NCBI GenBank assembly: GCA_025354075.1
Contig: JANXNO010000644.1
Location: 1 to 7,586, forward strand
DNA length: 7,586 bases
Source of the DNA: Burkholderiales bacterium
GTDB lineage: Bacteria; Pseudomonadota; Gammaproteobacteria; Burkholderiales; Casimicrobiaceae
Direction of reading: 5' to 3'
Made by a program: the position numbers and the translations under genes. Positions 1-6,305 of this stretch are shown in pieces. The notes under the pieces were generated by a model, which searched no databases, was not told the origin of the DNA, and saw only the letters and a program-made list of their open reading frames with translations. Each line of letters begins with the position of its first letter. Position 1 is the first letter of the stretch.

Positions 1-129
1 GCGCAGCGTACCGTTCAGGGCCTCAAAGTGGTTCGTATCGACACCGTTCGCGGACTGTTGCTCATCAAGGGCGCGGTTCCAGGTTCTGCCGGTTGCCACG
101 TCATCGTCTGCCCAACGGTAAGGAGCTAA
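1..129 (+). CDS. rplC: 50S ribosomal protein L3, C-terminal end (partial)
   Basis: The window opens inside this gene; 42 residues and the TAA stop (127-129) are present. The reading frame gives a C-terminus with [20 protein letters not shown], which matches the end of bacterial L3 (in E. coli, [20 protein letters not shown]). L3 is an early-assembling 50S protein that binds 23S rRNA and reaches toward the peptidyl-transferase centre. The region that makes that contact lies upstream and is not seen here. Its stop is two bases before the rplD start, and the AAGGAG that serves rplD (about 119-124) lies inside the last L3 codons, so the two are clearly co-transcribed and probably translationally coupled. 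Position as first visible gene before L4 is the standard S10-operon order. Confidence 0.95.
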   Translation, partial: AQRTVQGLKVVRIDTVRGLLLIKGAVPGSAGCHVIVCPTVRS

Positions 130-131
130 CG

Positions 132-752
132 ATGGAATTGCAAATTATTGATGCACAGGGCGCGTCAACGACGACCATGTCGGCGTCGGACGAAATTTTT
201 GGCCGTGAGTACAACGAAGCGCTGATTCATCAGGTCGTTGTTGCTTATCAAGCCAACGGTCGTGCGGGCAACCGTGCGCAAAAGACACGTGCTGAAGTGC
301 GTCACTCGACGAAAAAGCCGTGGAAACAAAAAGGCACGGGTAATGCTCGCGCTGGTATGACCTCCAGCCCAATCTGGCGCGGCGGTGGACGGGCTTTCGC
401 AAGCCGAGTTGACGAGAACTTCACGCACAAAGTTAACCGCAAGATGTATCGCGCGGGTCTGGCTGCGATTCTGTCGCAACTGGTTCGCGAAGATCGTTTG
501 CATGTCGTTGAATCGTTCGCCATTGATGCGCCAAAGACCAAGCTGGTTGCGGGTGCTTTGAAGGGCATGGGCGTGAGCGACGTGTTGATCGTCATGGATA
601 CCATTGACAACAATGTCTACCTCGCTGCCCGCAATCTGCCACACCTCGCGGTTGTTGCGGCGCACAACGTTGATCCAGTGAGCTTGCTTGCTTTCAATCG
701 TGTGTTGTTGACTAAGGCTGCGATTGCCAAAATTGAGGAGTCATACAAATGA
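132..752 (+). CDS. rplD: 50S ribosomal protein L4
   Basis: L4 is a 50S assembly protein whose long loop lines the peptide exit tunnel. In E. coli it also represses the S10 operon through the leader upstream of rpsJ, which lies outside this window. The start is ATG at 132, preceded by AAGGAG and giving [11 protein letters not shown], the family N-terminus (E. coli MELVLKDAQSA). An ATG at 93 in the same frame would add 13 residues inside rplC and is rejected. The 206-residue length is normal. Diagnostic stretches are [17 protein letters not shown], the tunnel-loop segment [15 protein letters not shown] with SPIWRGGG, and [15 protein letters not shown] near the end. The TGA stop overlaps the rplW start as ATGA (749-752), which points to translational coupling. 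No damage is seen. Confidence 0.97.
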   Translation: MELQIIDAQGASTTTMSASDEIFGREYNEALIHQVVVAYQANGRAGNRAQKTRAEVRHSTKKPWKQKGTGNARAGMTSSPIWRGGGRAFASRVDENFTHKVNRKMYRAGLAAILSQLVREDRLHVVESFAIDAPKTKLVAGALKGMGVSDVLIVMDTIDNNVYLAARNLPHLAVVAAHNVDPVSLLAFNRVLLTKAAIAKIEESYK

Positions 753-1044
753 ATCAAAATCGTTTGATGACCGTTCTCCGTGCGCCAGTGATCTCCGAGA
801 AGAGCACTTTCGTTGCCGAGAAGAACGAAAAGTCGTATTTGATGTGTTGCCTGACGCGACTAAACCTGAAGTGAAGGCGGCCGTTGAGTTGCTTTTCAAA
901 GTGCAGGTCGAGAGCGTGCAGATGCTCAATCGTCCCGGCAAGGTCAAGCGTTTTGGTCGCGCCATGGGCCGTCGTAAAGACACCCGCCGCGCTTATGTTT
1001 CGCTCAAGCCCGGTCAAGAGATCAACTTTGGCGGAGAGGCTTAA
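749..1044 (+). pseudogene. rplW: 50S ribosomal protein L23, reading frame broken by a 1-base indel
   Basis: L23 sits at the exit of the 50S tunnel and is the docking site for trigger factor and SRP. The ATG at 749 has GAGGAG upstream (735-740) and overlaps the rplD stop. Its frame reads [18 protein letters not shown] and carries the conserved Glu (residue 17) used for trigger-factor docking. After AEKNEK it runs into a TGA at 872-874, giving only 41 residues. The rest of L23 ([20 protein letters not shown], then [12 protein letters not shown] and LKPGQEINF) continues in the -1 frame from GTC at 832 to TAA at 1042-1044. Adding one A to the run of four at 828-831 restores a normal 98-residue protein. 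L23 is normally essential and single-copy, so a sequencing or assembly error is the likeliest cause. A -1 slip of tRNA-Lys from AAG to AAA would give the same product, but no full slippery heptamer is present. Confidence 0.9.
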
Positions 1045-1046
1045 TC

Positions 1047-1874
1047 ATGGCACTCATTAAAGTCAAACCAACATCACCGGGCCGCCGCTCGATGATCAAA
1101 GTGGTGAATTCGGAACTCCATAAAGGCGATCCGTATGCACCACTGCTCGTAGCTCAAAAGCGCGGATCGGGTCGTAACAACAACGGCCATATCACGACGC
1201 GTCACAAAGGTGGCGGCCACAAGCATCACTATCGTATCGTCGACTTCCGTCGCAATAAAGATAGCGTGCCGGGCAAAGTCGAGCGTCTTGAGTACGATCC
1301 AAACCGCAGCGCATTTATTGCGTTGATTTGTTACGCAGACGGCGAACGCCGTTATGTGTTGGCACCTAAAGGTTTGTCGGCAGGTGACACGATCCATAGC
1401 GGTGCGGAAGCGCCGATCAAAGTGGGTAACGCACTCCCGATTCGTAACATCCCAGTCGGTACGACCATACACGCTGTGGAAATGCAGCCGGGCAAAGGTG
1501 CGCAGATCGCACGCTCAGCCGGTACATCTGCCCAGTTGATGGCGCGTGAAGGCAGCTATGCGCAGTTGCGTCTCCGCTCTGGCGAAGTTCGCAAAATTCA
1601 CGTTGATTGCCGTGCAACCATCGGTGAAGTCGGCAATGCTGAGCACTCACTTCGCGTGATCGGCAAGGCGGGCGCGAATCGTTGGCGCGGTATCCGCCCA
1701 ACGGTACGCGCGATCTCGATGAATCCGGTGGATCACCCCATGGGCGGTCGCACCAACGGCGGTATGCATCCTGTGTCTCCTTGGGGCCAAAAAGCCAAGG
1801 GATACAAGACCCGCCATATCAAGCGCAACAGCAGCATGATCGTGCGTACACGTCACGCGGCTAAGAAGGGTTAA
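1047..1874 (+). CDS. rplB: 50S ribosomal protein L2 with altered peptidyl-transferase-proximal loop
   Basis: L2 is a large 23S rRNA-binding protein needed for subunit association and for full peptidyl-transferase activity. The start at 1047 follows GGAGAGG, two bases after the rplW stop. The 275-residue product begins [20 protein letters not shown] and contains the [17 protein letters not shown] core, the OB-fold segment with [20 protein letters not shown], then [20 protein letters not shown] and [15 protein letters not shown]. Asp229 and His230 of the conserved C-terminal motif are kept. What follows is [17 protein letters not shown] instead of the usual PHGGGEGR plus a variable stretch before HPV-[ST]-PWG. 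Compared with relatives that read GGGEGRTSGGRHPVSPWG, about three residues are missing and the second His is Met. This is odd for one of the most conserved motifs in the ribosome and may be real or a compound sequence error. Confidence 0.96.
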   Translation: MALIKVKPTSPGRRSMIKVVNSELHKGDPYAPLLVAQKRGSGRNNNGHITTRHKGGGHKHHYRIVDFRRNKDSVPGKVERLEYDPNRSAFIALICYADGERRYVLAPKGLSAGDTIHSGAEAPIKVGNALPIRNIPVGTTIHAVEMQPGKGAQIARSAGTSAQLMAREGSYAQLRLRSGEVRKIHVDCRATIGEVGNAEHSLRVIGKAGANRWRGIRPTVRAISMNPVDHPMGGRTNGGMHPVSPWGQKAKGYKTRHIKRNSSMIVRTRHAAKKG

Positions 1875-1879
1875 TCACA

Positions 1880-2158
1880 ATGGCACGTTCCGTTAAGAAA
1901 GGCCCGTTTGTCGACGGGCATCTGGCGAAAAAGGTCGAAGTGGCCCTCGCAAAAAATGACAAGAAGCCGATCAAAACCTGGTCACGTCGCTCCACGGTTA
2001 CGCCTGATTTCGTCGGTTTGACGATTGCTGTGCATAACGGCAAAGCGCACATGCCGGTTTATGTGTCCGATCAGATGGTAGGTCACAAGTTGGGCGAATT
2101 CGCGTTGACGCGCGTATTCAAAGGCCATCCTGCTGACAAAAAAGTCTCTAAGAAATAA
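1880..2158 (+). CDS. rpsS: 30S ribosomal protein S19
   Basis: S19 binds 16S rRNA in the head of the 30S subunit, pairs with S13, and takes part in inter-subunit bridging near the A site. The 92-residue length matches the family. The start at 1880 has AGAAGGG upstream, overlapping the end of rplB, and gives [20 protein letters not shown]. The centre reads [23 protein letters not shown], followed by [13 protein letters not shown], all typical of S19. One residue stands out: the usual GEFAPTR is GEFALTR, with Leu76 (TTG at 2105-2107) where Pro is almost always found. A CCN-to-TTG change needs two substitutions, so a single-base error is unlikely. The gene lies 5 bases after rplB and 9 bases before rplV, in the standard order. 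Confidence 0.97.
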   Translation: MARSVKKGPFVDGHLAKKVEVALAKNDKKPIKTWSRRSTVTPDFVGLTIAVHNGKAHMPVYVSDQMVGHKLGEFALTRVFKGHPADKKVSKK

Positions 2159-2167
2159 GGGGCCGTC

Positions 2168-2497
2168 ATGCAAACTATCGCCATCATCAAAGACGCCCCC
2201 GGTTCGGCACAAAAATGCCGTCTGGTGGCCGATCAGGTTCGCGGTCTCTCGGTTGCCAAAGCACTTAATGTGCTGACGTTCAGCCCGAAGAAATCCGCTG
2301 TGTTGCTCAAGAAAGCACTTGAGTCCGCCATTGCAAACGCCGAGCACAACGACGGCGCTGATATCGACGAGTTGAAGGTTAAATTCATCTACATCGATAA
2401 GGCGGCCGTTCGTCGTGGCTTCATGGCGCGCGCCAAGGGTCGTGGAGCCCGCATCCTCAAACAATCCTGTCACATTCACGTGACCGTCGGTAACTAG
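2168..2497 (+). CDS. rplV: 50S ribosomal protein L22
   Basis: L22 binds all domains of 23S rRNA and sends a beta-hairpin into the exit tunnel, where changes can give macrolide resistance and alter stalling. The ATG at 2168 follows AAGGGG at the end of rpsS. The 109-residue protein keeps [14 protein letters not shown] near the N-terminus, the family signature [20 protein letters not shown] (about residues 50-69), and the hairpin and C-terminal [13 protein letters not shown]. The hairpin is the same length as in E. coli, so no tunnel-loop deletion is visible. In the usual MPRAKGR the Pro is Ala here. The stop TAG at 2495-2497 is 8 bases before rpsC. Confidence 0.97.
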   Translation: MQTIAIIKDAPGSAQKCRLVADQVRGLSVAKALNVLTFSPKKSAVLLKKALESAIANAEHNDGADIDELKVKFIYIDKAAVRRGFMARAKGRGARILKQSCHIHVTVGN

Positions 2498-2505
2498 GAT
2501 TACGT

Positions 2506-3234
2506 ATGGGTCAAAAAATCAACCCCACCGGATTCCGTTTATCGGTTTCCCGCGCGTGGACTTCAAAGTGGTATGCCAACAGCAAAAACTTCGCTGGCAA
2601 ACTCAATGAAGACTACAAAGTGCGCACCTTCTTGCTGAAAAAGCTGAAGAACGCGAACGTCAGCAAAGTTATCATCGAGCGTCCTGCCAAGAACGCCCGC
2701 ATCACCATTTACAGCGCCCGTCCCGGTGTTGTGATTGGTAAAAAAGGTGAAGACATCGAAGCGTTGCGCGTGCAACTTCGCAAAATGATGAACTGCGAAA
2801 TCGCACTCAACATCGAAGAAGTTCGCAAGCCTGAAACCGATGCTCAGTTGATCGGCGATTCCATCGCCCAACAGCTTGAAAAGCGCATCATGTTTCGTCG
2901 CGCCATGAAACGTGCGATGCAGAACGCCATGCGTCTGGGTGCTCAAGGCATCAAGATCATGAGTTCTGGCCGATTGAACGGTGCTGAAATCGCGCGTACC
3001 GAGTGGTATCGTGAAGGTCGCGTACCGCTTCACACCTTGCGCGCAGATATCGACTACGGTTTCTCCGAAGCTAAAACCAGCTACGGAATCATCGGCGTCA
3101 AAGTTTGGGTATTCAAAGGCGAAAGTCTTGGAATGGCCGCTGCTGACGGTGCCGCAGGCGCTCCCGCAGAAGAGCCAAGAGAGCAACGTCGTCCCCGTCG
3201 CCCAGCAGGAGTGAGAAATGCTACAGCCGGCTAG
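2506..3234 (+). CDS. rpsC: 30S ribosomal protein S3
   Basis: S3 lies on the solvent side of the 30S head and, with S4 and S5, forms the mRNA entry channel and its helicase activity. The ATG at 2506 follows TAGGA, which overlaps the rplV stop, and gives [14 protein letters not shown]. The KH-type RNA-binding domain is visible at about residues 40-110, with the GxxG loop GKKG at 78-81. Basic residues Arg131, Arg132 and Lys135 match the E. coli mRNA-helicase positions. The C-terminal domain has [15 protein letters not shown] and [17 protein letters not shown]. After [10 protein letters not shown] comes an Ala/Pro/Arg-rich tail to residue 242, as is common in betaproteobacteria. The last 17 bases overlap the start of rplP, so the tail's final residues are encoded in DNA shared with L16. 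Confidence 0.97.
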   Translation: MGQKINPTGFRLSVSRAWTSKWYANSKNFAGKLNEDYKVRTFLLKKLKNANVSKVIIERPAKNARITIYSARPGVVIGKKGEDIEALRVQLRKMMNCEIALNIEEVRKPETDAQLIGDSIAQQLEKRIMFRRAMKRAMQNAMRLGAQGIKIMSSGRLNGAEIARTEWYREGRVPLHTLRADIDYGFSEAKTSYGIIGVKVWVFKGESLGMAAADGAAGAPAEEPREQRRPRRPAGVRNATAG

Positions 3235-3631
3235 AAGAAAATACCGCAAAGAGCAAAAAGGCCGCAACAAGGGCCTGGCGACTCGCGGCAACAAAGTCAG
3301 TTTTGGTGAATTCGGCCTGAAGGCTACGAGTCGTGGTCGTCTCACTGCGCGTCAGATTGAAGCGGCGCGTCGTGCGATTAGCCGTCACATCAAACGCGGT
3401 GGACGTATCTGGATTCGTATTTTCCCGGACAAACCGATTTCCAAAAAACCAGCCGAAGTCCGTATGGGCAACGGAAAGGGCAACCCCGAGTACTACGTGG
3501 CTGAAATTCAGCCGGGTAAAGTGCTCTACGAAATGGACGGCGTTGAAGAGTCGTTGGCGCGCGAAGCATTCCTGCTCGCTGCTGCGAAGCTTCCCATTGC
3601 AACGACGTTCGTCGCACGTTTGGTGGGCTAA
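3218..3631 (+). CDS. rplP: 50S ribosomal protein L16
   Basis: L16 helps place the A-site tRNA and organises late 50S assembly near the central protuberance. The start at 3218 gives [19 protein letters not shown], the invariant MLQP opening. It has a good AGGAG at 3208-3212, so the start is secure even though it lies inside rpsC. The product is 137 residues. Diagnostic stretches are [50 protein letters not shown] and [13 protein letters not shown]. Arg82 in the VRMG motif corresponds to the arginine hydroxylated in E. coli L16 (Arg81). The sequence is close to Burkholderiales L16. Ten bases separate its TAA from rpmC. Confidence 0.97.
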   Translation: MLQPARRKYRKEQKGRNKGLATRGNKVSFGEFGLKATSRGRLTARQIEAARRAISRHIKRGGRIWIRIFPDKPISKKPAEVRMGNGKGNPEYYVAEIQPGKVLYEMDGVEESLAREAFLLAAAKLPIATTFVARLVG

Positions 3632-3641
3632 GACAATTACC

Positions 3642-3836
3642 ATGAAAACTAAAGATTTAACCGCTAAGTCAGCACCGGAGCTCGAAAAAGAGTTGACCGC
3701 GCTTTACAAGACGCACTTCGGCTTGCGCATGCAAAAGGCAACCCAGCAGCTCACCAACACGAGCCAATTGGGCAACCTGCGCCGCGACATCGCTCGGGCA
3801 AAGACGGTGCTCACACAGAAAGCATCAGCAAAATGA
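3642..3836 (+). CDS. rpmC: 50S ribosomal protein L29
   Basis: L29 is a small helical-hairpin protein at the tunnel exit next to L23, contributing to the chaperone docking site. The start was set at ATG 3642, giving 64 residues that begin [18 protein letters not shown]. An in-frame upstream extension inside rplP is a shadow of that gene. Typical features are [20 protein letters not shown] and the closing [15 protein letters not shown]. No clear purine-rich ribosome binding site is seen before this ATG, so translation may depend on ribosomes finishing rplP ten bases upstream. The TGA stop overlaps the rpsQ start as ATGA (3833-3836). Confidence 0.96.
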   Translation: MKTKDLTAKSAPELEKELTALYKTHFGLRMQKATQQLTNTSQLGNLRRDIARAKTVLTQKASAK

Positions 3837-4123
3837 GTACTTCTACCGCTACCCCTGCAACCGCCGCCGTCGCCAAGGCGCCGGTGATTGCCAGCGAAAC
3901 TGGACGCGTCACCAGCGACAAAATGACCAAAACCGTAACGGTCCTGGTTGAGCGTCGCGTGAAGCATCCGCTCTACGGCAAGGTCGTCACTAAGTCACAA
4001 AAGTACCATGCGCACGACGAAGCTAGCATCGCCAAAGAAGGCGATCTGGTTGAAATCAAAGCGTGCCGACCGTTCTCCAAGACCAAATCCTGGACCGTGT
4101 CGAAGGTTATAGAGAAGGCGTAA
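3833..4123 (+). CDS. rpsQ: 30S ribosomal protein S17 with N-terminal extension
   Basis: S17 is an OB-fold primary binder of 16S rRNA in the 5' domain. The 96-residue product is about 12 residues longer than E. coli S17 (84). The extra length is an Ala/Thr-rich N-terminal tail (about residues 1-20, [20 protein letters not shown]) before the fold begins at [20 protein letters not shown]. The fold continues with [20 protein letters not shown] and ends [19 protein letters not shown], a clear S17 signature. The start overlaps the rpmC stop as ATGA; no strong ribosome binding site is seen, so coupling is likely. No Met lies between residue 1 and the fold, which favours the extended form. It is the last gene of the S10 block and is followed 22 bases later by a terminator. 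Confidence 0.96.
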   Translation: MSTSTATPATAAVAKAPVIASETGRVTSDKMTKTVTVLVERRVKHPLYGKVVTKSQKYHAHDEASIAKEGDLVEIKACRPFSKTKSWTVSKVIEKA

Positions 4124-4145
4124 GCCGACTTTGTTACTGACGTAG

Positions 4146-4175
4146 AAAAGGCAACTTCGGTTGCCTTTTTCTTTT
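4146..4175 (+). terminator. Intrinsic terminator of the S10 operon
   Basis: A perfect 10-bp stem, AAAAGGCAAC (4146-4155) with GTTGCCTTTT (4160-4169), closes on the very stable tetraloop TTCG (4156-4159). The downstream arm runs into TTTTTCTTTT (4166-4175), a good U-tract. It begins 22 bases after the rpsQ stop. The A-rich 5' side means it could also act for transcripts from the opposite direction. Its presence implies that most S10 transcription ends here instead of reading into rplN. Confidence 0.92.
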
Positions 4176-4285
4176 GCTGTTGAAATCGCGTCTTCCGGAA
4201 GGGCGTGAAGTCCTGCTTTCCGAAACCGAGAGCGATGAAATCTCGCGGCTTGAGCTTACAGCTTTGCGCTGTAAAGGCCGCCCCA

Positions 4286-4315
4286 TTGGGGAAGCAGGCT
4301 AATTAGCCTTATAGT
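4286..4315 (+). promoter_or_regulatory. Possible promoter with an internal palindrome
   Basis: TTGGGG (4286-4291) and TATAGT (4310-4315) are separated by 18 bases. The -10 matches the sigma-70 consensus at 5 of 6 positions, the -35 at only 3 of 6. The spacer holds the palindrome AGGCTAATTAGCCT (4296-4309), which abuts the -10, a place where a dimeric repressor or activator could act. It is oriented toward the DUF1566 gene at 4508. This is inference from sequence alone. Confidence 0.3.
4296..4309. repeat. Perfect 14-bp palindrome
   Basis: AGGCTAATTAGCCT equals its own reverse complement over all 14 bases. It lacks a loop and a following T-run, so it looks more like a protein-binding site than a terminator. 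It lies about 200 bases upstream of the first DUF1566 gene. Confidence 0.6.
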
Positions 4316-4507
4316 CGAGAAATGCCGCTTTGACGCTCTAGCCCAAGCGCAAAGGAAGTTTTGCAAAAGAGCTGTAGCTTATCTATGCCTGGCCAACGCG
4401 GAATCTCCCCGACTTCAGGGAAGCTGAAGCCCCACAATATTTCATGGTAGCCTCCGACGTAATAAACCACAGCTTTCCGGGGGAATTCATGATGCCCACA
4501 CTGATCG

Positions 4508-5212
4508 TTGCGACAATGCAACTCGGGACGATTGAACGACACCGGCATCACCTTCGGCGGTGAACCGTTGTCCGGCAACAACCCCGGCTGCACCAGCAGC
4601 GGTGCCAACATCGCGCAGCAGGATTGCAGCAACGGGCGCGACGTCAACCCGTCGCTCAACGGCGCGGCTGACGGCGGAGCAGGCTTCAGCTTTACGAAGA
4701 TCAGCAATGCCGGCTCAGCACTTCCGGCCAACGCAACGCTTGGCAGCGCGGCCAACGACTGGGCCTGCACCTATGACAACGTCACCGGCCTCATGTGGGA
4801 AGTCAAGACCACGTCGGGACGGCACAGCAGCGCTCACACCTACACATGGTTCAGCTCTGACCTCGACAGCAACGCCGGCGCGCTGGGCACGGCAGGCGGT
4901 GGCACCTGCGGCGATGCAGCAGGCACCTGCGACACCGAAAAGTATGCCGCCACGACCAATGTAGCAACCCTGTGCGGTCGTAATGACTGGCGTATGCCGC
5001 ACGTCAAGGAGCTTTTAAGCATCACGCATTTGGGGGTTTTTCTTCCAGCCATTGATACAAACTGGTTCCCCAATACGCCGTCGTCGCCTTTCTGGTCGGG
5101 CTCAGCCGCGTTCCAGGCTAATGCAAGGTTCGTGGGCTTCGACACCGGCGGTGCAGGCGGCATTGGTCGCGGTAACGCGTATCAAGTTCGACTGGTGCGC
5201 GCTGGAATGTGA
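4508..5212 (+). CDS. DUF1566 (Lcl_C) domain protein, probably 5'-truncated
   Basis: The family is a C-type-lectin-like fold usually found in secreted or surface proteins of unknown ligand. Frame and motifs are clear: LNDTGITFGG (residues 9-18), DNVTGLMWEVKT (90-101), CGRNDWRMPHVKELLSI (156-172), NWFPNTPSSPFWSGSA (185-200) and a closing YQVRLVRAG (225-233). Seven cysteines (4, 28, 40, 87, 134, 141, 156) suit an extracytoplasmic protein. Relatives usually place a signal peptide just before LNDTG, and none is present here. The frame is closed by TGA at 4502-4504, and the only possible starts are TTG at 4508 or 4532. A well-placed ATG at 4489 is in another frame. The gene therefore looks truncated or frameshifted at its 5' end; if expressed as is, the product would stay in the cytoplasm. 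It differs in length and sequence from the DUF1566 gene at 5501, so this is not a recent tandem duplication. No biochemical role can be assigned. Confidence 0.8.
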   Translation: MRQCNSGRLNDTGITFGGEPLSGNNPGCTSSGANIAQQDCSNGRDVNPSLNGAADGGAGFSFTKISNAGSALPANATLGSAANDWACTYDNVTGLMWEVKTTSGRHSSAHTYTWFSSDLDSNAGALGTAGGGTCGDAAGTCDTEKYAATTNVATLCGRNDWRMPHVKELLSITHLGVFLPAIDTNWFPNTPSSPFWSGSAAFQANARFVGFDTGGAGGIGRGNAYQVRLVRAGM

Positions 5213-5500
5213 AGCTTTGCTTTTCTGCGGCCTATGGCGAACATCTACGGTGTTGGCGAGTTGCGATGTGCCTTGTTGCAGAGGTGTCGCTCGCCGCACA
5301 CGGCTTTCCGCGTCATCACAGACACACCCCTGACACGGAGCCGCGCTACCACAGCTGCCCTTTTTACCATCGATTTGTGGGAGCGGGTTCCCCGGACGGG
5401 CGATCGTTCGCACGGCCATCGAGGCAGCGCGGATGAAACGGCCCGATGAACGTACGCCCCGAAATTAGCTTATGAACGCAGTATTACCAAGAGAAAGTCG
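5213..5500. other. Spacer between the two DUF1566 genes
   Basis: This stretch of 288 bases holds no supportable gene; short open frames in all + frames lack ribosome binding sites and family features. It contains the REP-like element at 5374-5414. A 10-codon frame starts at ATG 5472 and ends at TGA 5502-5504, overlapping the start of the next gene as ATGA; a role as a coupling leader is conceivable but unproven. No convincing terminator or promoter is seen. Confidence 0.45.
5374..5414 (+). repeat. REP-like element (single copy in window)
   Basis: TTTGTGGGAGCGGGTTCCCC resembles the GTGGGAGCGG-type heads of REP sequences common in Pseudomonas and Xanthomonas relatives. It has the GTGG lead-in followed by a small hairpin CGGG-TTC-CCCG (5384-5394). 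A second short hairpin, GCGA-TCGT-TCGC, follows at about 5400-5411. Only one copy lies in this window, so its repeat nature is inferred from resemblance. If confirmed, it would suggest DNA from a genome with RAYT-type REPs. Confidence 0.35.
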
Positions 5501-6028
5501 ATGAAAATCTCCCCGCTCACACTTCGTTTTGCCGCATGCACCATGCTCGCGATTTATTCTCCATGGACGCATGCACAAAACTGGTTTGATTACATGCAGG
5601 CCAGCAACCCGACCAGCGTATACGTCATCGACAGCGTCAACAGCACGATGACCGACACCCGCACCGGATTGATGTGGGATCGCTGCGCACTAGGGCATTC
5701 GGGCGTTAACTGTGCCATCGGCAATCCCAGTACGTTCAACTGGCAGGCAGCTCTCAACGCCGCAGCGACCGTGGGCACTTATAGAGGCTTTAACAACTGG
5801 CGGCTGCCAAACCGAAATGAGCTTGCCAGTCTGGTTGAGGAGTGCTGGCTAAACGCCGCCATCAATAGGTTCGCGTTTCCCGGTACCGGGTCACATTCTT
5901 ACTGGTCGGGTTCGCCCGCTGCCTTTGACGCGGCTTCCGCGTGGCGCATTGACTTTGAACAAGGTGGTACCTCTGTTGACCTCCGCAGCAATACCAATAG
6001 AGTTCAACTCGTTCGCACCGGGCAGTGA
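5501..6028 (+). CDS. Secreted DUF1566 (Lcl_C) domain protein
   Basis: The 175-residue product starts MKISPLTLRFAACTMLAIYS and has a typical Sec signal peptide: basic residues, a hydrophobic core at about 8-20, and a probable cleavage after THA (residue 25). The mature part is one DUF1566/Lcl_C domain: STMTDTRTGLMWDRC (48-62), NNWRLPNRNELASLVEECW (98-116), FPGTGSHSYWSGSP (126-139), a W-R-I-D-F segment, and RVQLVRTGQ at the C-terminus. Cys62, Cys71 and Cys115 remain in the mature protein, so one disulfide is plausible. The start ATG 5501 has a weak AGAGAAAG upstream. The layout is that of many standalone periplasmic or surface DUF1566 proteins, and the ligand is unknown. The domain core matches the gene at 4508 in motif order only. 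Its location inside a ribosomal-protein cluster says nothing about function and suggests insertion. Confidence 0.85.
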   Translation: MKISPLTLRFAACTMLAIYSPWTHAQNWFDYMQASNPTSVYVIDSVNSTMTDTRTGLMWDRCALGHSGVNCAIGNPSTFNWQAALNAAATVGTYRGFNNWRLPNRNELASLVEECWLNAAINRFAFPGTGSHSYWSGSPAAFDAASAWRIDFEQGGTSVDLRSNTNRVQLVRTGQ

Positions 6029-6305
6029 TCCGCGTCGCCAGCAAAGACGGAACATGACCACAAAATCGGTTGCAACCGCAAAAATCATCGGACAACTTAA
6101 CGCTGAAACCGCTAATTAATATGGGTACAGTGGCAATTTAAACCCAAATCGACTTCGAGCATAAATACGCACTTAGCCCCTATTGAATGGGTCTTTCAGA
6201 AGAAAGTTGTTGAGTGGTCAGCCGCAAAATTATCGCGACTCAACTCAAATCCCAATACAGAGGCAGAAATTAGAGCCTCACGCTCAGCTTTTACGCCCGC
6301 TTTGA
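6029..6305. other. Non-coding region with inverted repeats after the second DUF1566 gene
   Basis: No gene is supported. A 21-residue frame (ATG 6054 to TAA 6119) has only a poor ribosome binding site and no recognisable sequence. Three inverted repeats lie close together: CTTTC/GAAAG with a 4-base loop (6193-6206), GTTGAGT/ACTCAAC with a 22-base loop (6209-6244), and GAGGC/GCCTC with a 10-base loop (6260-6279). None is followed by a real T-run, so none is a convincing intrinsic terminator. The base composition is visibly more AT-rich than the DUF1566 genes. Confidence 0.5.

Larger units (their letters stand above)
4176..4507. other. Non-coding spacer between S10 terminator and first DUF1566 gene
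   Basis: No gene is supported here. The stretch contains a perfect 14-bp palindrome (4296-4309), a possible promoter around it (4286-4315), a 10-bp palindrome TTTTGCAAAA (4359-4368), and a 6-bp stem CTTCAG/CTGAAG with a 5-base loop (4413-4429). An ATG-ATG pair at 4489-4494 has a GGGGGA ribosome-binding-like sequence just upstream, but its frame stops after 24 codons and is not the frame of the DUF1566 domain that follows. A stretch of about 40 open codons ending at TAA 4300-4302 has no ATG and resembles nothing I recognise. The region may be a decayed remnant of inserted DNA, but no insertion-sequence ends are visible. Confidence 0.5.

Noticed and set aside
93..131. Upstream in-frame ATG for rplD
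   Set aside because: Lies inside rplC and adds residues absent from L4; ATG 132 has the ribosome binding site and the family N-terminus.
4174..4302. About 40 open codons on the + strand after the S10 terminator (ending at TAA 4300-4302)
   Set aside because: Only a TTG start within the terminator T-run, no ribosome binding site, no family resemblance; could be a fragment but unsupported.
4309..4770. 153-codon open frame on the minus strand across the DUF1566 start region
   Set aside because: Its first half is the antisense of the DUF1566 gene and the rest has no recognisable domain or ribosome binding site; most likely a shadow.
5209..5449. Overlapping + strand open frames between the two DUF1566 genes
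   Set aside because: Several frames are open at once, none has a ribosome binding site or a domain; typical of GC-rich non-coding DNA.
6054..6119. 21-residue frame MTTKSVATAKIIGQLNAETAN
   Set aside because: Very short, weak ribosome binding site, no similarity I recognise; expected by chance.
4176..6300. Integron cassette or insertion sequence carrying the DUF1566 genes
   Set aside because: No attC core pair, no transposase, no matching terminal inverted repeats and no target-site duplication could be found by eye.
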